From the NCBI RefSeq assembly GCF_000204055.1, contig NW_006768788.1, forward strand, positions 109,611 to 173,610: DNA of 64,000 bases, given 5' to 3'. The notes beneath the pieces are model-generated. The model saw only the letters and a program-made list of their open reading frames with translations, was not told the DNA's origin and made no database searches. This DNA is from Melampsora larici-populina 98AG31. Lineage: Eukaryota > Basidiomycota > Pucciniomycetes > Pucciniales > Melampsoraceae. The position numbers were made by a program, and so were the translations under genes. Shown here piece after piece: positions 1 through 11,258 of this stretch (positions are counted from its first letter, which is position 1; every line of letters begins with the position of its first letter).

Positions 1-103
1 GGTTCTTTTCATGATCTTGTCCGGTTCAATCCTTTGTGAACAATCTAAAGCGTCACCTGAATTTCTTCAAAGCCTTAATATATAAACATTTCTATACATA
101 ACA

Positions 104-3100
104 ATGGCCAAAAGAACATTTGACTCAGCAATAGGCACATCTCAGGATATAATCGAAGTAATTGTCATTGACGATGTAGACGATACCATTGTCATTGAAA
201 GCGACGCTGAAACAGACAAAATCATGGACCTTTCTAGCAGTACCACTACGAACCATCCAAAACAACACACAGGGAAGACACCTCAACAGGATGCAATTAC
301 ATAATGTCCCTTGTCTAAGCCGGGTACTCCTTGTACTCTTTGTAAAATAAATCAAACAGTTTCACACAAAACACTCGATTGTCATTGTGGAAACCAGGTT
401 AAGATGTCAAAGGGACGCGTGGAAGCTGCCATTGCACAATGGGCCAGCAGTACGTCCTAGTTATATATGTCTTAAAATGGACAGGGAATTTACATGTAAA
501 CTAATCAGCTTTATTTGTGAGTTAGGCAGATTTAAGAATCAAACAAAGCTAGTCTGCAATAACTCCAGCCTCTCCTCTTGGGTGACAACGACGAGTAAAA
601 AGAATGCTGTAACAAAGCCATGTTCCGGTCTACACGACAAAAACTGGAAGCGACCACGAGGCAAGACTACCATTGCCAACTGTATCAAGCATTCACCAAC
701 ACCTTACCACGGGGCAAAGCGTTGGAAAGTCTGTCTTCGACTTTTTGGAACTACTCACGAGATTACACTGTCGGATGAACAACGCCAACAACTCCATTCG
801 ACCCTAGAAGCCGAAGCGACCTGGATGATCAAGCGACACGGGGCGCAGGCAGCAATCCACTCAGTTGAATGTACCCGAACAGTTGTCACTACTTCAAAGG
901 TGGAGTTTCCAATCTGTGAGAATTGTGAAGCTTTGAAGAAGGTTCGAAGTGTGATTTTTGCTATCAATACACAATACACAACTGAAGATACAATCAAGTA
1001 CATTCCAAAAGTATTGATGACCGGAGACCAATTTCAAGCAATTCTAATCAAATATTCTGAAATTCAAGTACTCCAGACGTCATTGGAGAAATCGACAAAA
1101 GAAGGTGATGAAGCATTCTGGAAAGCAATTGGTGTATATGGAAAAGCTGGATTATTCAAGAATCAAGAGTCTGTACGTGGACTGATGATGGCAGTGGGTG
1201 TGCGGGCTGAACGTGAATCAAATGGAAAATCAATGTGTGGCCGTCGATTCGATGTATACTTTGACAACTTTCTCACAACTCTAGCCGCCATCAGCCCTCG
1301 AGCTCTTAGGTTTTTCAACGACAACTTTGCAGGTCGTGGGGCACGTAGCATGCGGCAAATCCGACTTGTCCAAGGTATGCATCTTAAAGATGGTCTGCAC
1401 CCAGATAATTTTGAGAAACTAGCAAAGATACTTGAAGAACTCGAGTATACTGGCCCAGTTGCTGCTGCAACTGATGAGACAGTTTGTGTAAAGGCAATGC
1501 GACACTACAATGGTCACTTGGTAGGAGCACAAGGCGGTGATATGTCTTTCAGTGATGGTGATGATATTGAGCGCTTGGTGAAGTCCGTGGTCACAAACAA
1601 TCAACTGTGCTCAAAGGTATGCCTGTTCACTTCTCTAATTTTCTTCACTCTTTCTTAATGAGTAGACTAACTCACAATTAATCTTCATCAGATTCGAGCT
1701 TATACAATTCAAATCCCCTTACCCAACATGTCAACCTATGTAGTTGCAATAATAGCCAGCCGGAGCAAAGATACAGCCAAAGACCTGGCCGCTCAGAGTC
1801 TTGAATTTATTGAACAATGCCAAAAAGCTGGCATCAACCTTCTTTCACTTGGATCAGACGGAGCAGCTACAGAGTTGGCTGCACAAGAGCAACTCATGGA
1901 ATCTACAACCGCTTATCTGACCTATATCAACGAAGAGCTAGAGGTCTATGTGAAGGTACCTCTCTTTGGCAGTGAACATCGACCAATTTTGATGATTCAA
2001 GATCCGAAACATGCACGGAAGACAGCAGCAAATCAGCCACTCTCTGGTGCTCGTGTGATCTCCTTTGGCCGTTTCCATGTTGACATCCAGCAGTTGGCTG
2101 TATTACTTGAAGATACAACTAGCCCTCTCTATAAGCGTGATGTGTTTGACAGCGACCGTCAGGACGATGGACGTGCATACCGTATGTTCTCAGCAAAGAC
2201 ACTTGAAGCAGCTCTCAATCACGAAGAGTGCACTGGTTTAGCAGTTTATCTGTTTGTGTTTGGAGAGATGGTAGACGCATGGCTCAATCAAACTATAGGA
2301 CATCGAGAACGTATTCGTTCAAGTTGGACAGCGGAGTTCTTCCTTTGTATTTGGAGAAACTACCTCATCAAGCGTCAAGAAGAACCAAAATCACTGCTAT
2401 GTCAGTAGTTTTCTTTACCACCCGGTAAAGATTACATTTGGTGTAGTGTATGGCTAGCCGTTTACTTGGTCTCATCATTTCACATCGAAAATACTACCCT
2501 GATGTACCTCTAATGCCCTGGAAACACGGAACTGAGCCAATTGAGCATGCATTTGGATGGATGCGTGTTTTATCACCCAACTTTACTGTTCTCGACGCCA
2601 GACAGATGGTCCCCAAGCTCCACGCAGTGGTCAAAAGTGTCATGAGTGGCATCGTCAAGATATCAAAGTCCGAACATTTGCATGCTGGTAAGACTATTTT
2701 TGCATTTGAATCACAAGCAACTTGACTAGACTAACCTGATTTCACACTACAGGTTATGAGTTTGCGTTTTCAGATGAAAAAAACTCAGACCACATTGATC
2801 TTCTCCGTTACTTTCCCACAAATGAGGAGATCACATATGATCTCATTGTGGCTAAGAAACGAGCCACCAGTCTGGCTGCCTTTGTTGGTATACACGATGT
2901 ATCCATTGTGGATACCCCTATTGTGGTATCTGAAACCAATATCTCGGAAGGTAAGTCTAGAATTCACATCATAAAGACTTGAAATTATTCTGACGTACAT
3001 CATCTTGAAGACATCTCGACTTGTATGGCTGATAGATACGATGTTGTGTACAAGGATGGACTGGAAAACTCTCTTGACACAGCAGTGGCGGCAGCAGCCA

Positions 3101-4138
3101 AGACTGTTGATGAACAGCAGCGGACCGATGTGCTCATGTCTAATGTACCAGATGAGATTGACCAGCAAATCTTTGATAATGTGGCATTGTCTTTGTTTGC
3201 TATTCTGAATCACAATCAGTCAAACCCTTCGGAAGCACGTAGCCAAGCTGCATTGGCTGACTTGGCTGGAATTGATCACAAAATCGATACATTTGTCTTG
3301 AATAATCAAGATGGCATCAATTTGGAACATCCCCAATTACTTCAGCTACGATTGGCCCACGAGAGTCAGGTTCAAAAGCATAGAGGAAATGAACGCGCCA
3401 AGATTAACATAGATGACTTGCGCAAGTCACCAGGAGAGTCTCTGAAGCCCAGCGAGTGCAGTAAACTGGTTGCTGTTGTAATGAAGAATGCTGAAGCTAC
3501 ACCCACTGGTCTTTCACGAATTCACCGATGGAACATCAATGTAAAGCTGAACCTCTTGAAGCACATTCAAAACACTTCGACTCAGCTTGAAATACCTTTT
3601 GAAAACTCTATCACTGGGGGTGGAATCAGCGCTAACAATCCTATTGAGAGTGGAAAGTTTGTAGTGTTTGTCAAGAACAGCGTAAGTGATACTTCATTCA
3701 TTGAATTAAAGAGATTTTCGCGACTTCGCTGACATTTTATGCGGCTGGCAGAGACTTTACCTAGGCAAGACTTTGGCAGTATATATTTACAAAAACAAGA
3801 AGCACGCTTGGGTCAAAAGTGCCAAGACTCGAGATGAACTTTCATATGTTTCAATCCAGGTTCTCGTGCATAACCCACATTTTCCATTAGCAACAGTAGC
3901 TGAGATAATGACTCCAGACAAGTGGACTTTTGCTCGCGTGGAGGCATCTCACATAGTATATGTCTTTCTACCTTCGCGAAGCTCTAACTTTTCTTACATT
4001 GGTGAAGGTAGATACTCTGTACCTTCTGTTTTGTGTCGCTTTATGATTTCTCTCAATGCCTCGACCTTTATCAAAGGATTTGAGAGCCAGATAAAAGCTC
4101 TGAAAGGCGCTCAAGTTGAAGGATTAGAAGATGAATAG
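104..4138 (+). CDS. P-element/THAP9-like DDE transposase gene (7 exons, one in-frame stop)
   Basis: Exons that splice in frame are 104-449, 526-1616, 1692-2404, 2458-2687, 2753-2950, 3011-3681 and 3752-4138, giving 1212 codons in all. The only defect is a TAA at 302-304 after codon 66, so the gene is either broken there or starts further down. The N-terminus has a cysteine cluster (CTLCK, then CHCGN). The middle resembles an RNase H-fold transposase: ATDET, a later SLGSDGAA and IQDPKHARKTA give spaced acidic residues of the P-element/THAP9 type. GTEPIEHAFGWMR near codon 790 resembles the late acidic block of such enzymes. Intron ends were chosen by GT/AG and frame; the 2405-2457 intron is the least certain. 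Family placement is inferred from motif pattern only and a novel related family is possible. No terminal repeats of a host element were found; its left end may lie outside the window. Confidence 0.55.
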
Positions 4139-4280
4139 CATTTGTGCAACCAAATGATGTGTTGCTTACTTAGTAACGAAAAGATTTATCTACATGTTTT
4201 GTTTGATGTGGTCTGGTAATGAAAAACTAATGCCATAAGGCCTGTCTGAGCCTAAACGCATGTGTGAAGTGAGCTACAAC

Positions 4281-4680
4281 AAAAGGTTTCCTAAGCGTGC
4301 TGAAGCACTAAAGGAAAGATTCCGAAGCAGAGAAGGGGTCACAATTTCAAAAAGTTTCCTAGGCGTGCTGAAGCACTAAAGGAAAGATTCCAAAGCAGCA
4401 AAGAGATCATAGATTCAAAAGGTTTCCTAAGCGTGCTGAAGCACTAAAGGAAAGATTCCGAAGCAGAGAAGGGGTCACAACTTCAAAAGGTTTCCTAGGC
4501 GTGCTGAAGCACTAAAGGAAAGATTCCAAAGCAGCGAAGAGGTCACAGATTCAAAAGGTTTCCTAGGCGTGCTGAAGCACTAAAGGAAAGATTCTGAAAA
4601 AGAGGTGACATATTAATGAGAGGGTTTCCTAGGCGTGCTGAAGCACTAAAGGAAAGCTTTCAAAGCAGAGACAAAGCATG
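4281..4680. repeat. Six tandem 68-bp units, each with a hairpin
   Basis: Units start near 4281, 4349, 4417, 4485, 4553 and 4621. Each holds TTTCCTAGGCGTGCT then GA then AGCACTAAAGGAAA, an imperfect inverted repeat of about 33 bases with a GTGCT/AGCAC inner stem. Linkers alternate between two versions (GAGAAGGGGTC and GCRAAGAGRTC), so the array probably grew as dimers. It lies 140 bases past the stop of the P-like transposase gene. Confidence 0.85.
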
Positions 4681-5239
4681 GATGATAGGATGATGAGATG
4701 GTATAATTGCGAGAAGATTGGAGTTTAAAAAAGATAAAAAAGGGTTGAAAAGGTTAGATAACACTTTTTATTAGAGATAACGTGCCAGTTACACAATCGA
4801 GTAACAAAAGGAAAGCTTTTATATAAAAAGAATGTAAACTATACATCAAAGAAAGGCTGAAACGGGTGGCCAAGAGATCCTAAGTGATTTCAAACTGACC
4901 TGGGCCCTTGTTTCAGTTTTACTGATTCATTGGTTGTAACGACTTGGCTCAATTACCAAAGTGATCCAGGGTATTGGGAATGATGATACCCAATGCAACT
5001 CAAGCTGTCCTTGGAAGACATCCCAAAGAAGTCTTTGGTCGCGCGAGGGTCTCAGCGGCTGCGATAGCGCTGCAGCTGCAATTCCATCCAACAAGCGAAG
5101 CAGTGCCCTATCAGGCCCGATCCCGCCAGAAAAACGATGTTACTGACCAAAAAGGTCGGAATCCGGGATTTTTTAAAAAGTTTACCACGAAAAGGTCGGA
5201 ATTTACGTCAGTAACCTCCGTAGGCACATTTCAGGGTCC
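4681..5239. other. No gene recognised
   Basis: AT-rich start, then a more GC-rich part (4960-5230) with two copies of AAAAGGTCGGAAT near 5150 and 5195. Short open frames here have no recognisable domain. It could be part of the P-like element or its target. Confidence 0.4.
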
Positions 5240-5415
5240 TGTACACCTTCTCCTGCCTTACGCTGACTTTGAAGAATTTCAACTTCACTAAAAAAAACCA
5301 AGTCCCCAGAGTGCTCTGAGGGCTTCAGAGCGCTCTGTGCGGTGTCATATCCAGAGCACTTAGAGCACTTTCGGATGTCTACAGAGCGCTCTGATGCTCA
5401 CCAGAGCGCTCTGAT
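5240..5415 (+). repeat. Left inverted terminal repeat of the outer KDZ element
   Basis: Begins TGTACACCTTCTCC and runs through several AGAGCGCTCT palindromes. The reverse complement of 36807-36983 matches it over its whole length, about 31.5 kb away. Homology stops abruptly at both limits. The bases just outside the two copies do not match, so no target duplication supports these as exact ends. Confidence 0.7.
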
Positions 5416-5833
5416 CCCCACACATCCGGTGTTCAGTTCCCCATTTACTCCCTTCTGAACTCCGATTTCTTCTTGATTTCAGACTATTGACGGTCAAAGG
5501 CACATGTCGGTCATAATCAAAGACACATGTCGGTCATCATCAAAGGTTGGTTACTGGTCATTTCTTTGCAAGCAATCAACTCATGGAATCACATTAGTCC
5601 AGAAAAGACGATAGATGCATCATGTCCCTTTGATCACATCATTGAATCCACCTGCGTTCACATCTTTTCCGATTACTCCCTAGTCTGAACGAACAAGCTG
5701 TATCACTAATGTTTGATGAAAGACCACAAGTCAGTTGTCCTTACAATCCTTTCAATTCACTTCCCTAATTCCAGTTCTCGTTTTCAAATGAAATTCAACT
5801 GTTAGCTGAATGGTTTAATTTCTCATGTCATGT
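5416..5833. other. Left internal part of the outer element
   Basis: Non-coding. Contains two direct copies of a short CACATGTCGGTCAT motif near 5500-5540. It ends at the 8-bp target duplication of the inner giant element. Confidence 0.4.
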
Positions 5834-5841
5834 ATACTGAC

Positions 5842-6130
5842 CACCTGTGGCTACCCGCCCCTTCGGATACTAGCCGATAGGAACCGGGTCATTCCTATCG
5901 GCGACAAGCCGAAGCCCCCCCTTCCGACATGCCGACGCGGCCGACGCGTCGGCCTCACAACGATAATAACACAAGTTCTTATATGGAAAATATCAATGTC
6001 CCCTATAAATCATTACCACATAAACATAGAATTAACATATTATTAACACATGTAACACCTGCACACAAAATTATCCAACGCCACAACATGTTACCTATGA
6101 AGCTGTCACACTTGTGTGATTACACGTCAC
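5842..6130 (+). repeat. Left terminal inverted repeat of the giant element
   Basis: About 290-310 bases pair with the reverse complement of 31270-31543. The outer 125 bases are nearly identical and very CpG-rich; the inner part is AT-rich and more diverged. The outer part holds internal hairpins: CCGATAGGAA against TTCCTATCGG, and CTTCGG against CCGAAG. Confidence 0.85.
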
Positions 6131-6640
6131 ACGCGTTGTGATGTATGTCACACTTGTGTGATCTGTGGTCACACAAGTGTGATCTTTGTGATTCTCAATC
6201 ACACCTAAAAGTTGTAATTTACATTAACAAAGTTGTGATTGTAAATTACACCTTTTGGGTGCGATCCTCATTTGTGATTGAGGACCACACCTTTGTGACT
6301 GAGAATCAAATCTTTGTGACTTTAAAATCTACATTTGTAATTTACACCCCAAACATTCGAGACTGAGAATCACACATCTGTGATTGAAAATCTCACATCC
6401 GTAAAATTGACAACCACAAAGTTGTGTTGTGGAAGTGACAGCACATGATTCATTTTGAGAATCACACATTTTGGACTTTATTTGCAATTGTAACTTACAC
6501 TTGTGTGATTTCCCATTGAATCACAATCACACAGTTGTGATTCACACATTTGTGCTTCCCAAAAATGCACAATCACGCTTTTGTGATTACCAATCACAAA
6601 TGTGATTGATTGTTTGTACCAATGCAAACACCTTAAGTTG
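6100..6640. repeat. TCACA...TGTGA palindromic satellite, left subterminal block
   Basis: Short irregular palindromes such as TCACACTTGTGTGA and TCACACAAGTGTGA, spaced about 10 to 30 bases apart, with degenerate spacers like CTGAGAA. The motif recurs at 9120-10466, 17394-17830, 23440-23780 and 30690-31290, all inside the giant element. Confidence 0.85.
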
Positions 6641-6846
6641 GCATCTGGTAGGGTTTACTCAATTGATAAGATTCAATGACATATCTTATCATTTCAGGCC
6701 AAAGAGTCTCACTTAGTCTATATGATATAGATAATTTTTTTTCTTACGTATTAGCAAATTTTGTAAAGCAATTATTCAATTAAACAAACTATATTAATCA
6801 AGAAGAGATGAGGTGAACATTTTCAATAGGGGGGAGAAGGAACAGT

Positions 6847-9046
6847 TTACAAGACTTGATTATCCCACTGGCAATCCGCTGAATGGATTGAATTGCAGTC
6901 TCTTCTCCACTTTTTGAAGATTTCAATATTTTCAGCAAAAGAAGAATCCCATCCAGAGGCTTCAAGTGTTTGTAATCGGGACCAGTCAGGATTAAAAAAT
7001 GGAATTGGTAGAGTTGCAGATATATTGAGATCAAGAGATATGCAGTGGCATCGGTCAATCATACCCAGTATTATTGGTTTGACAACTTCTCCAGGAGCCG
7101 AGAGAAGGGGAGGAGTTGTAGAACACCCCGTCGGCACATCCGAATAGAAGATAACGGGTTGATTATATGTATTTGCGATCACACAAGAGCCACCAGGAAG
7201 TGGATACCAATGAGAACAAGGTACGTTCGTCTGTCCTGGATGCTCCACTATCGAGAGCATTCTATTGAGGCTTATCTTGCTTTGGCTTAGTTTGGATAAA
7301 TTCTTCTTGTACCATTCACAATGTAGATGTATATGTGCAGCCATCTCCTTTCGGACAGCCACAGCATCCTCGATGGGGCGCCCAAGGGATACTGCTACAG
7401 CGGCAAATGTACATAGACCCTTCGCAGGTACATTGGTTGCATTCCGAATGAAGGGGTAAAGAACCCTGGGAAGAGTCGCTACAAAATCCCATTGCTGATG
7501 TATTTGTTAGTAAGAAGTGATGCAATGATCAAAGAAAGATAAACAGCACTCACTTCCAAAGCTATCTCCTCGATGTCTTTCGGGATGCAGTCGCTGTTGG
7601 GATCCTTGGTTCCTAAAGGTGCAGCAATCGATTTCCGAGGCTAGTTAATACATTTGATATGTTTGAATGAGCTAGAATGATGTGGATAGCTAATACATAA
7701 TTGAGAGCTTACCTTGTTATTGTTCTTCTTGGATCTCTTGGCGTTCGGTTCCTTCTAATTAGTAAGTGAGTTGAAGGCTGTGTAATTAGTAAGAGAAATT
7801 CACATTTAAGATACACCACAGACTGACAGTAGATGTTTGACTGATTTCGTTCTAAGTAGGAAGTAAGTGAAGAAATGAATTAGTCAAAAGAGCAAAGATG
7901 AACATTTGAAATAAGTAGGCAACTAGACTGACCTGTTCAGTTCCGTGTGAATTCTTTCGTGAAGACTGACGTATCGATCGGATTGGATCTTTGTTACTCT
8001 CACTACGAGTTGCTCGCTGATGAGGAATAATCTCTTTGGTGGATTTTGTGATAGGTGATTTTGACGAAACTTGACGAGTTTTTTTTGATGCCCGTAATCT
8101 AGCTGCGATCTCCTCATCCTCTTCATTATTCTCGACACTTGGAGTCTCTTGTCCAGTTTGATCAATATCTGGGAGTTCGTTGTTATGCTGAGCTGATTCA
8201 TCCGGCTCAGCAGTTTCTTCTTCGTGAGAAGAAGGCTTAGAGGTGTGCCCGGTTTTGATGAGGTCGGTCTGGCGGATTGGGGAAGTTGTACTTGATGGGT
8301 TAAGTGGCTGTTGTACCAACAAAATGTCAGTATTTGTGAGTCTTGATATTGATTTCAAACATATCGAAATATCTTACTTCATTCCTTATTATACCTTTCT
8401 TGTTGAGTGCCTTAACTACCTCACACTCACAAAAGAATCGATCAAGGAGAAGGTCCTTGTCCGATTCGTCAAGGGTCTTCATATCGTCAAATAAGGCTTG
8501 AAATCGTTTGGGAAACTGAGAAGGTGTGGGATTTGTGGGATTTGAAGGTGGTGTGGGATCGGAGGTCGAGTGATTGGGGGTTGCCGATTCTACAACCACT
8601 CGTTTGCGTTTTTTAGGCTTAGGTACAAAGGCATCGTTCGTTAGGTCAGGTAAAATCATGGGTTTGAAGTTTTCAACGGGGCCATGATCGTGGTTAGGAT
8701 TCTCGATTATGATGGTCCAAGTCCAGTCGTCTGCATTGCGCTTAGAGGTGACTTGAAATGGACAGGTGGGAATGGTAAGCTCGGGGGTTAGGGCCTTGGC
8801 TTGCAGGTGTTTCCGATTCGGTCCAAGACCGCATTTCCATTGTGTAAATGAAGGTCGGCCGTCATTTATGGTGATTGGGTAGCAATTGGCGTTACCGTGA
8901 GATTTGAGAAAGTGCTCGGTAGCTTTGAACGTAAGATAAGTTGGAGCAGGCTGAGGGAGGGGTGGTATATCGGTGGTGTTGTTGGAGGACTCAGAGGTAT
9001 TGTTCGTATTGGTATCGTTTGGGTTAGAGTTGGCGTTTGTTGACAT
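6847..9046 (-). CDS. FAR1-like zinc finger plus OTU-like cysteine protease
   Basis: Five exons join in frame: complement of 6847-7494, 7554-7640, 7713-7754, 7933-8307 and 8378-9046, giving 606 residues with all GT/AG introns of 59 to 178 bases. Residues 40-125 form a FAR1/WRKY-GCM1-type finger with C72, C95 and H119/H121 (WKCGLG, CPF, NHDH), the usual DNA-binding end of MULE-related proteins. A basic KPKKRKR near residue 145 suggests nuclear location. Residues 180-390 are low-complexity and acidic/basic. Residues 392 to 606 look like an OTU peptidase: GLCTF with C419 as nucleophile, W and VIANTY strand, and DRCHCISL with H541 as catalytic His. OTU enzymes cleave ubiquitin-like conjugates. The usual DGN before the Cys is degenerate. 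The start is the first ATG before the finger. It lies inside the giant element and reads toward its left end. Confidence 0.7.
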
Positions 9047-9119
9047 ATTTGTTTGATGATGAATTGATGGATTATTCCTACAACGGACGAAAACCCATTC
9101 TTTGAGGAGAAGAATGAGT

Positions 9120-10466
9120 TTTCGAAAGGTATTTCACACATTGTGGCCAAGATGTGGGTGAATCACAACAGTTGTGATCCGTGGCTACACCTGTATTCAC
9201 ACGTGTGTAAGCAAGAATCACACATGTGACTAAGTTGTGATTGTCAGTCACAAATATGTGACTGACAATCACAACTCAGTCACATGTTAATTAAACCTTT
9301 GAGGTGTGATCGAGAAACACAAATGTGTCAATCAATCACACATTTGTGACTTAGAATCACAACTTGATACTCACAATCACAATTGTGTGATGCTCAGTCA
9401 CCCAATTGTCCATGTGAATCACAATTGTGTGACTCAACATTACACAATTGTGATTTGTCTGATTAAAACACACATGTGTAATTCTCAGTCACAATTTTGT
9501 GACTGAGAATCACAAATGTGTGAGTAAAACAGACAAATCACAATTGCGTAATGTCGAGTCCCACAATTGTGATTCTCATGTCTCTGATTCCGAGTCACAA
9601 TTGTGTGACTCTTACTCACAATTGTGTGACTCTTACTCACACATTTGTGATTCTCAAACACATTTGTGATTCTCAGTTAAACATTTGTGACTGAGAATCA
9701 CCACTTTGTGACTGAAGTACGTTATCCTCAATCACACATTTGTGTCCGAGAATCACGCATTTCTGATTCATTTGAAACAGTGTGATTCAATCACACATTT
9801 GTGACTTAGAAACACAACTATGTGATCCTCAAAATAACAATTGTGTGATGCTCAGTCACACAATTTAAAATGAGAGTCACAATTGTGTGACTCAACATTT
9901 CAACTTTGTGATTTGTCTGATTAAAACACACATTTGTGAATCTCAGTCACAAACTCGTGGCTGAGAATCACAAGTGTGTGACTAAAAGTCACACAATATT
10001 TGTGACTGAGAATCACAAATGTGTGAGTAGGAGTCACACAATTGTGATTCTCAGCTACGAGTTTGTGACTGAGATACACACTCTCGTGATTCTTAGTCAC
10101 ACACTTGTGTGACTTTTAGTCACACATTTGTGACTCTCATTTTTAATTGTGTGATTCTCAAACACATTTGTGAATCTCTCAGTTAAACATTTGTGACTGA
10201 AAACTCACACTTTGTGAATGCTCAGTCACACAATTTAAAATGAGAGTCACAATTGTGTGACTCAACATTTCAACTTTGTGATTTGTCTGATTAAAACACA
10301 CATTTGTGAATCTCAGTCACAAACTCGTGGCTGAGAATCACAAGTGTGTGACTAAAAGTCACACAATATTTGTGACTGAGAATCACAAATGTGTGAGTAG
10401 GAGTCACACAATTGTGATTCTCAGCTACGAGTTTGTGACTGAGATTCACACTCTCGTGATTCTTAG
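9120..10466. repeat. TCACA...TGTGA satellite block with a ~360-bp duplication
   Basis: Dense palindromes of the TCACAATTGTGTGA type separated by CTGAGAATC. Within it, about 9865-10115 is repeated almost exactly at 10218-10466, so the array also grows by segmental duplication. The left LTR of the Ty3 element interrupts it at 10467. No gene. Confidence 0.85.
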
Positions 10467-10846
10467 TGTAAGGTTCGTGTTTGAACCTTCACTAGACACT
10501 TCGGACGGGACGCTGTGAGGCACAGCAGGGGTTTCTAGAACCCAAGAGATCTGATTTTAATTACTAAACCAACGAGAACACAACCTGGTTCCGAAGGATA
10601 GAGGGCGGTAATCAGTCCCGATATCTCTCTCTACGGACTACACGACTGATAATGAAAGAAAAGAGATAAATGAGAAATGGCCATACCTGGTTCCGAAGGA
10701 TAGAGGGCGGTAATCAGTCCCGATATCTCTAAGGAACCAGTCATCGGATGGAATGACAAACAACTATATAAATGAAATAAGCTTAAGTCTAAGTATTAAT
10801 ATTTAGATGTATGTAATGTGATTGTGTAATGACCACAGGTCTTACA
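10467..10846 (-). repeat. 3' LTR of the Ty3 element (complete)
   Basis: 380 bases with perfect TGTAAG and CTTACA ends. A 45-base segment starting CCTGGTTCCGAAGGATAG occurs twice within the LTR (near 10587 and 10687). Confidence 0.9.
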
Positions 10847-11258
10847 GTCTCCCCTCCTTTAAAAGAATTCGAGCCGCCTGGACTAAAAAAGAAAATTATA
10901 ACATAAAAAAGAACCAATAGAAATATTTTTAACAGAACAGTTGAACTAATTGAAGATGAGTTGAATATAACCAGTATAATAATTTGAAATATAGCACAAA
11001 AAAAGAAAAAGAGAAAAGAAAGAAAGAAAGAAAAAAAAGAAATAATTTGAAAGAAACGAGAAAAAAGGGAAAAGAAAAAAACTTGATGTGAAGTTGGAGG
11101 TCGGGTCTTGGTATCGCCTTGAGTATGCGCGCTAATTCATCGTCTAACCTGGTGGAGCAAGCGTCGAAAAGGTTGTGCTCACAGAGTGGCCTAGGTGTTG
11201 TTTTTTTTGATGATTTTTTGCGTAGTATACTACGGCGGTGCATACAAGGGAGAGGAAC
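10847..11258 (-). other. 3' untranslated part of the Ty3 element
   Basis: Lies between the pol stop and the 3' LTR. Mostly A/G-rich on the plus strand (10985-11080), with the polypurine tract beside the LTR. A short minus-strand frame at 10929-11243 shows no domain. Confidence 0.6.

Noticed and set aside
5240..5240. Target duplication for the outer inverted repeats
   Set aside because: Flanks (CAGGGTCC and TTGAATGT) do not match at any offset tried, so exact ends of the outer element are not claimed.
9120..10466. Regular short repeats resembling a CRISPR array
   Set aside because: Palindromes are irregularly spaced with degenerate repeated spacers, in a eukaryotic genome with spliced genes; this is satellite DNA.
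9306..10518. Short open frames with His/Cys-rich products in the satellite
   Set aside because: They mirror the TCACA/TGTGA repeats and have no coding features.
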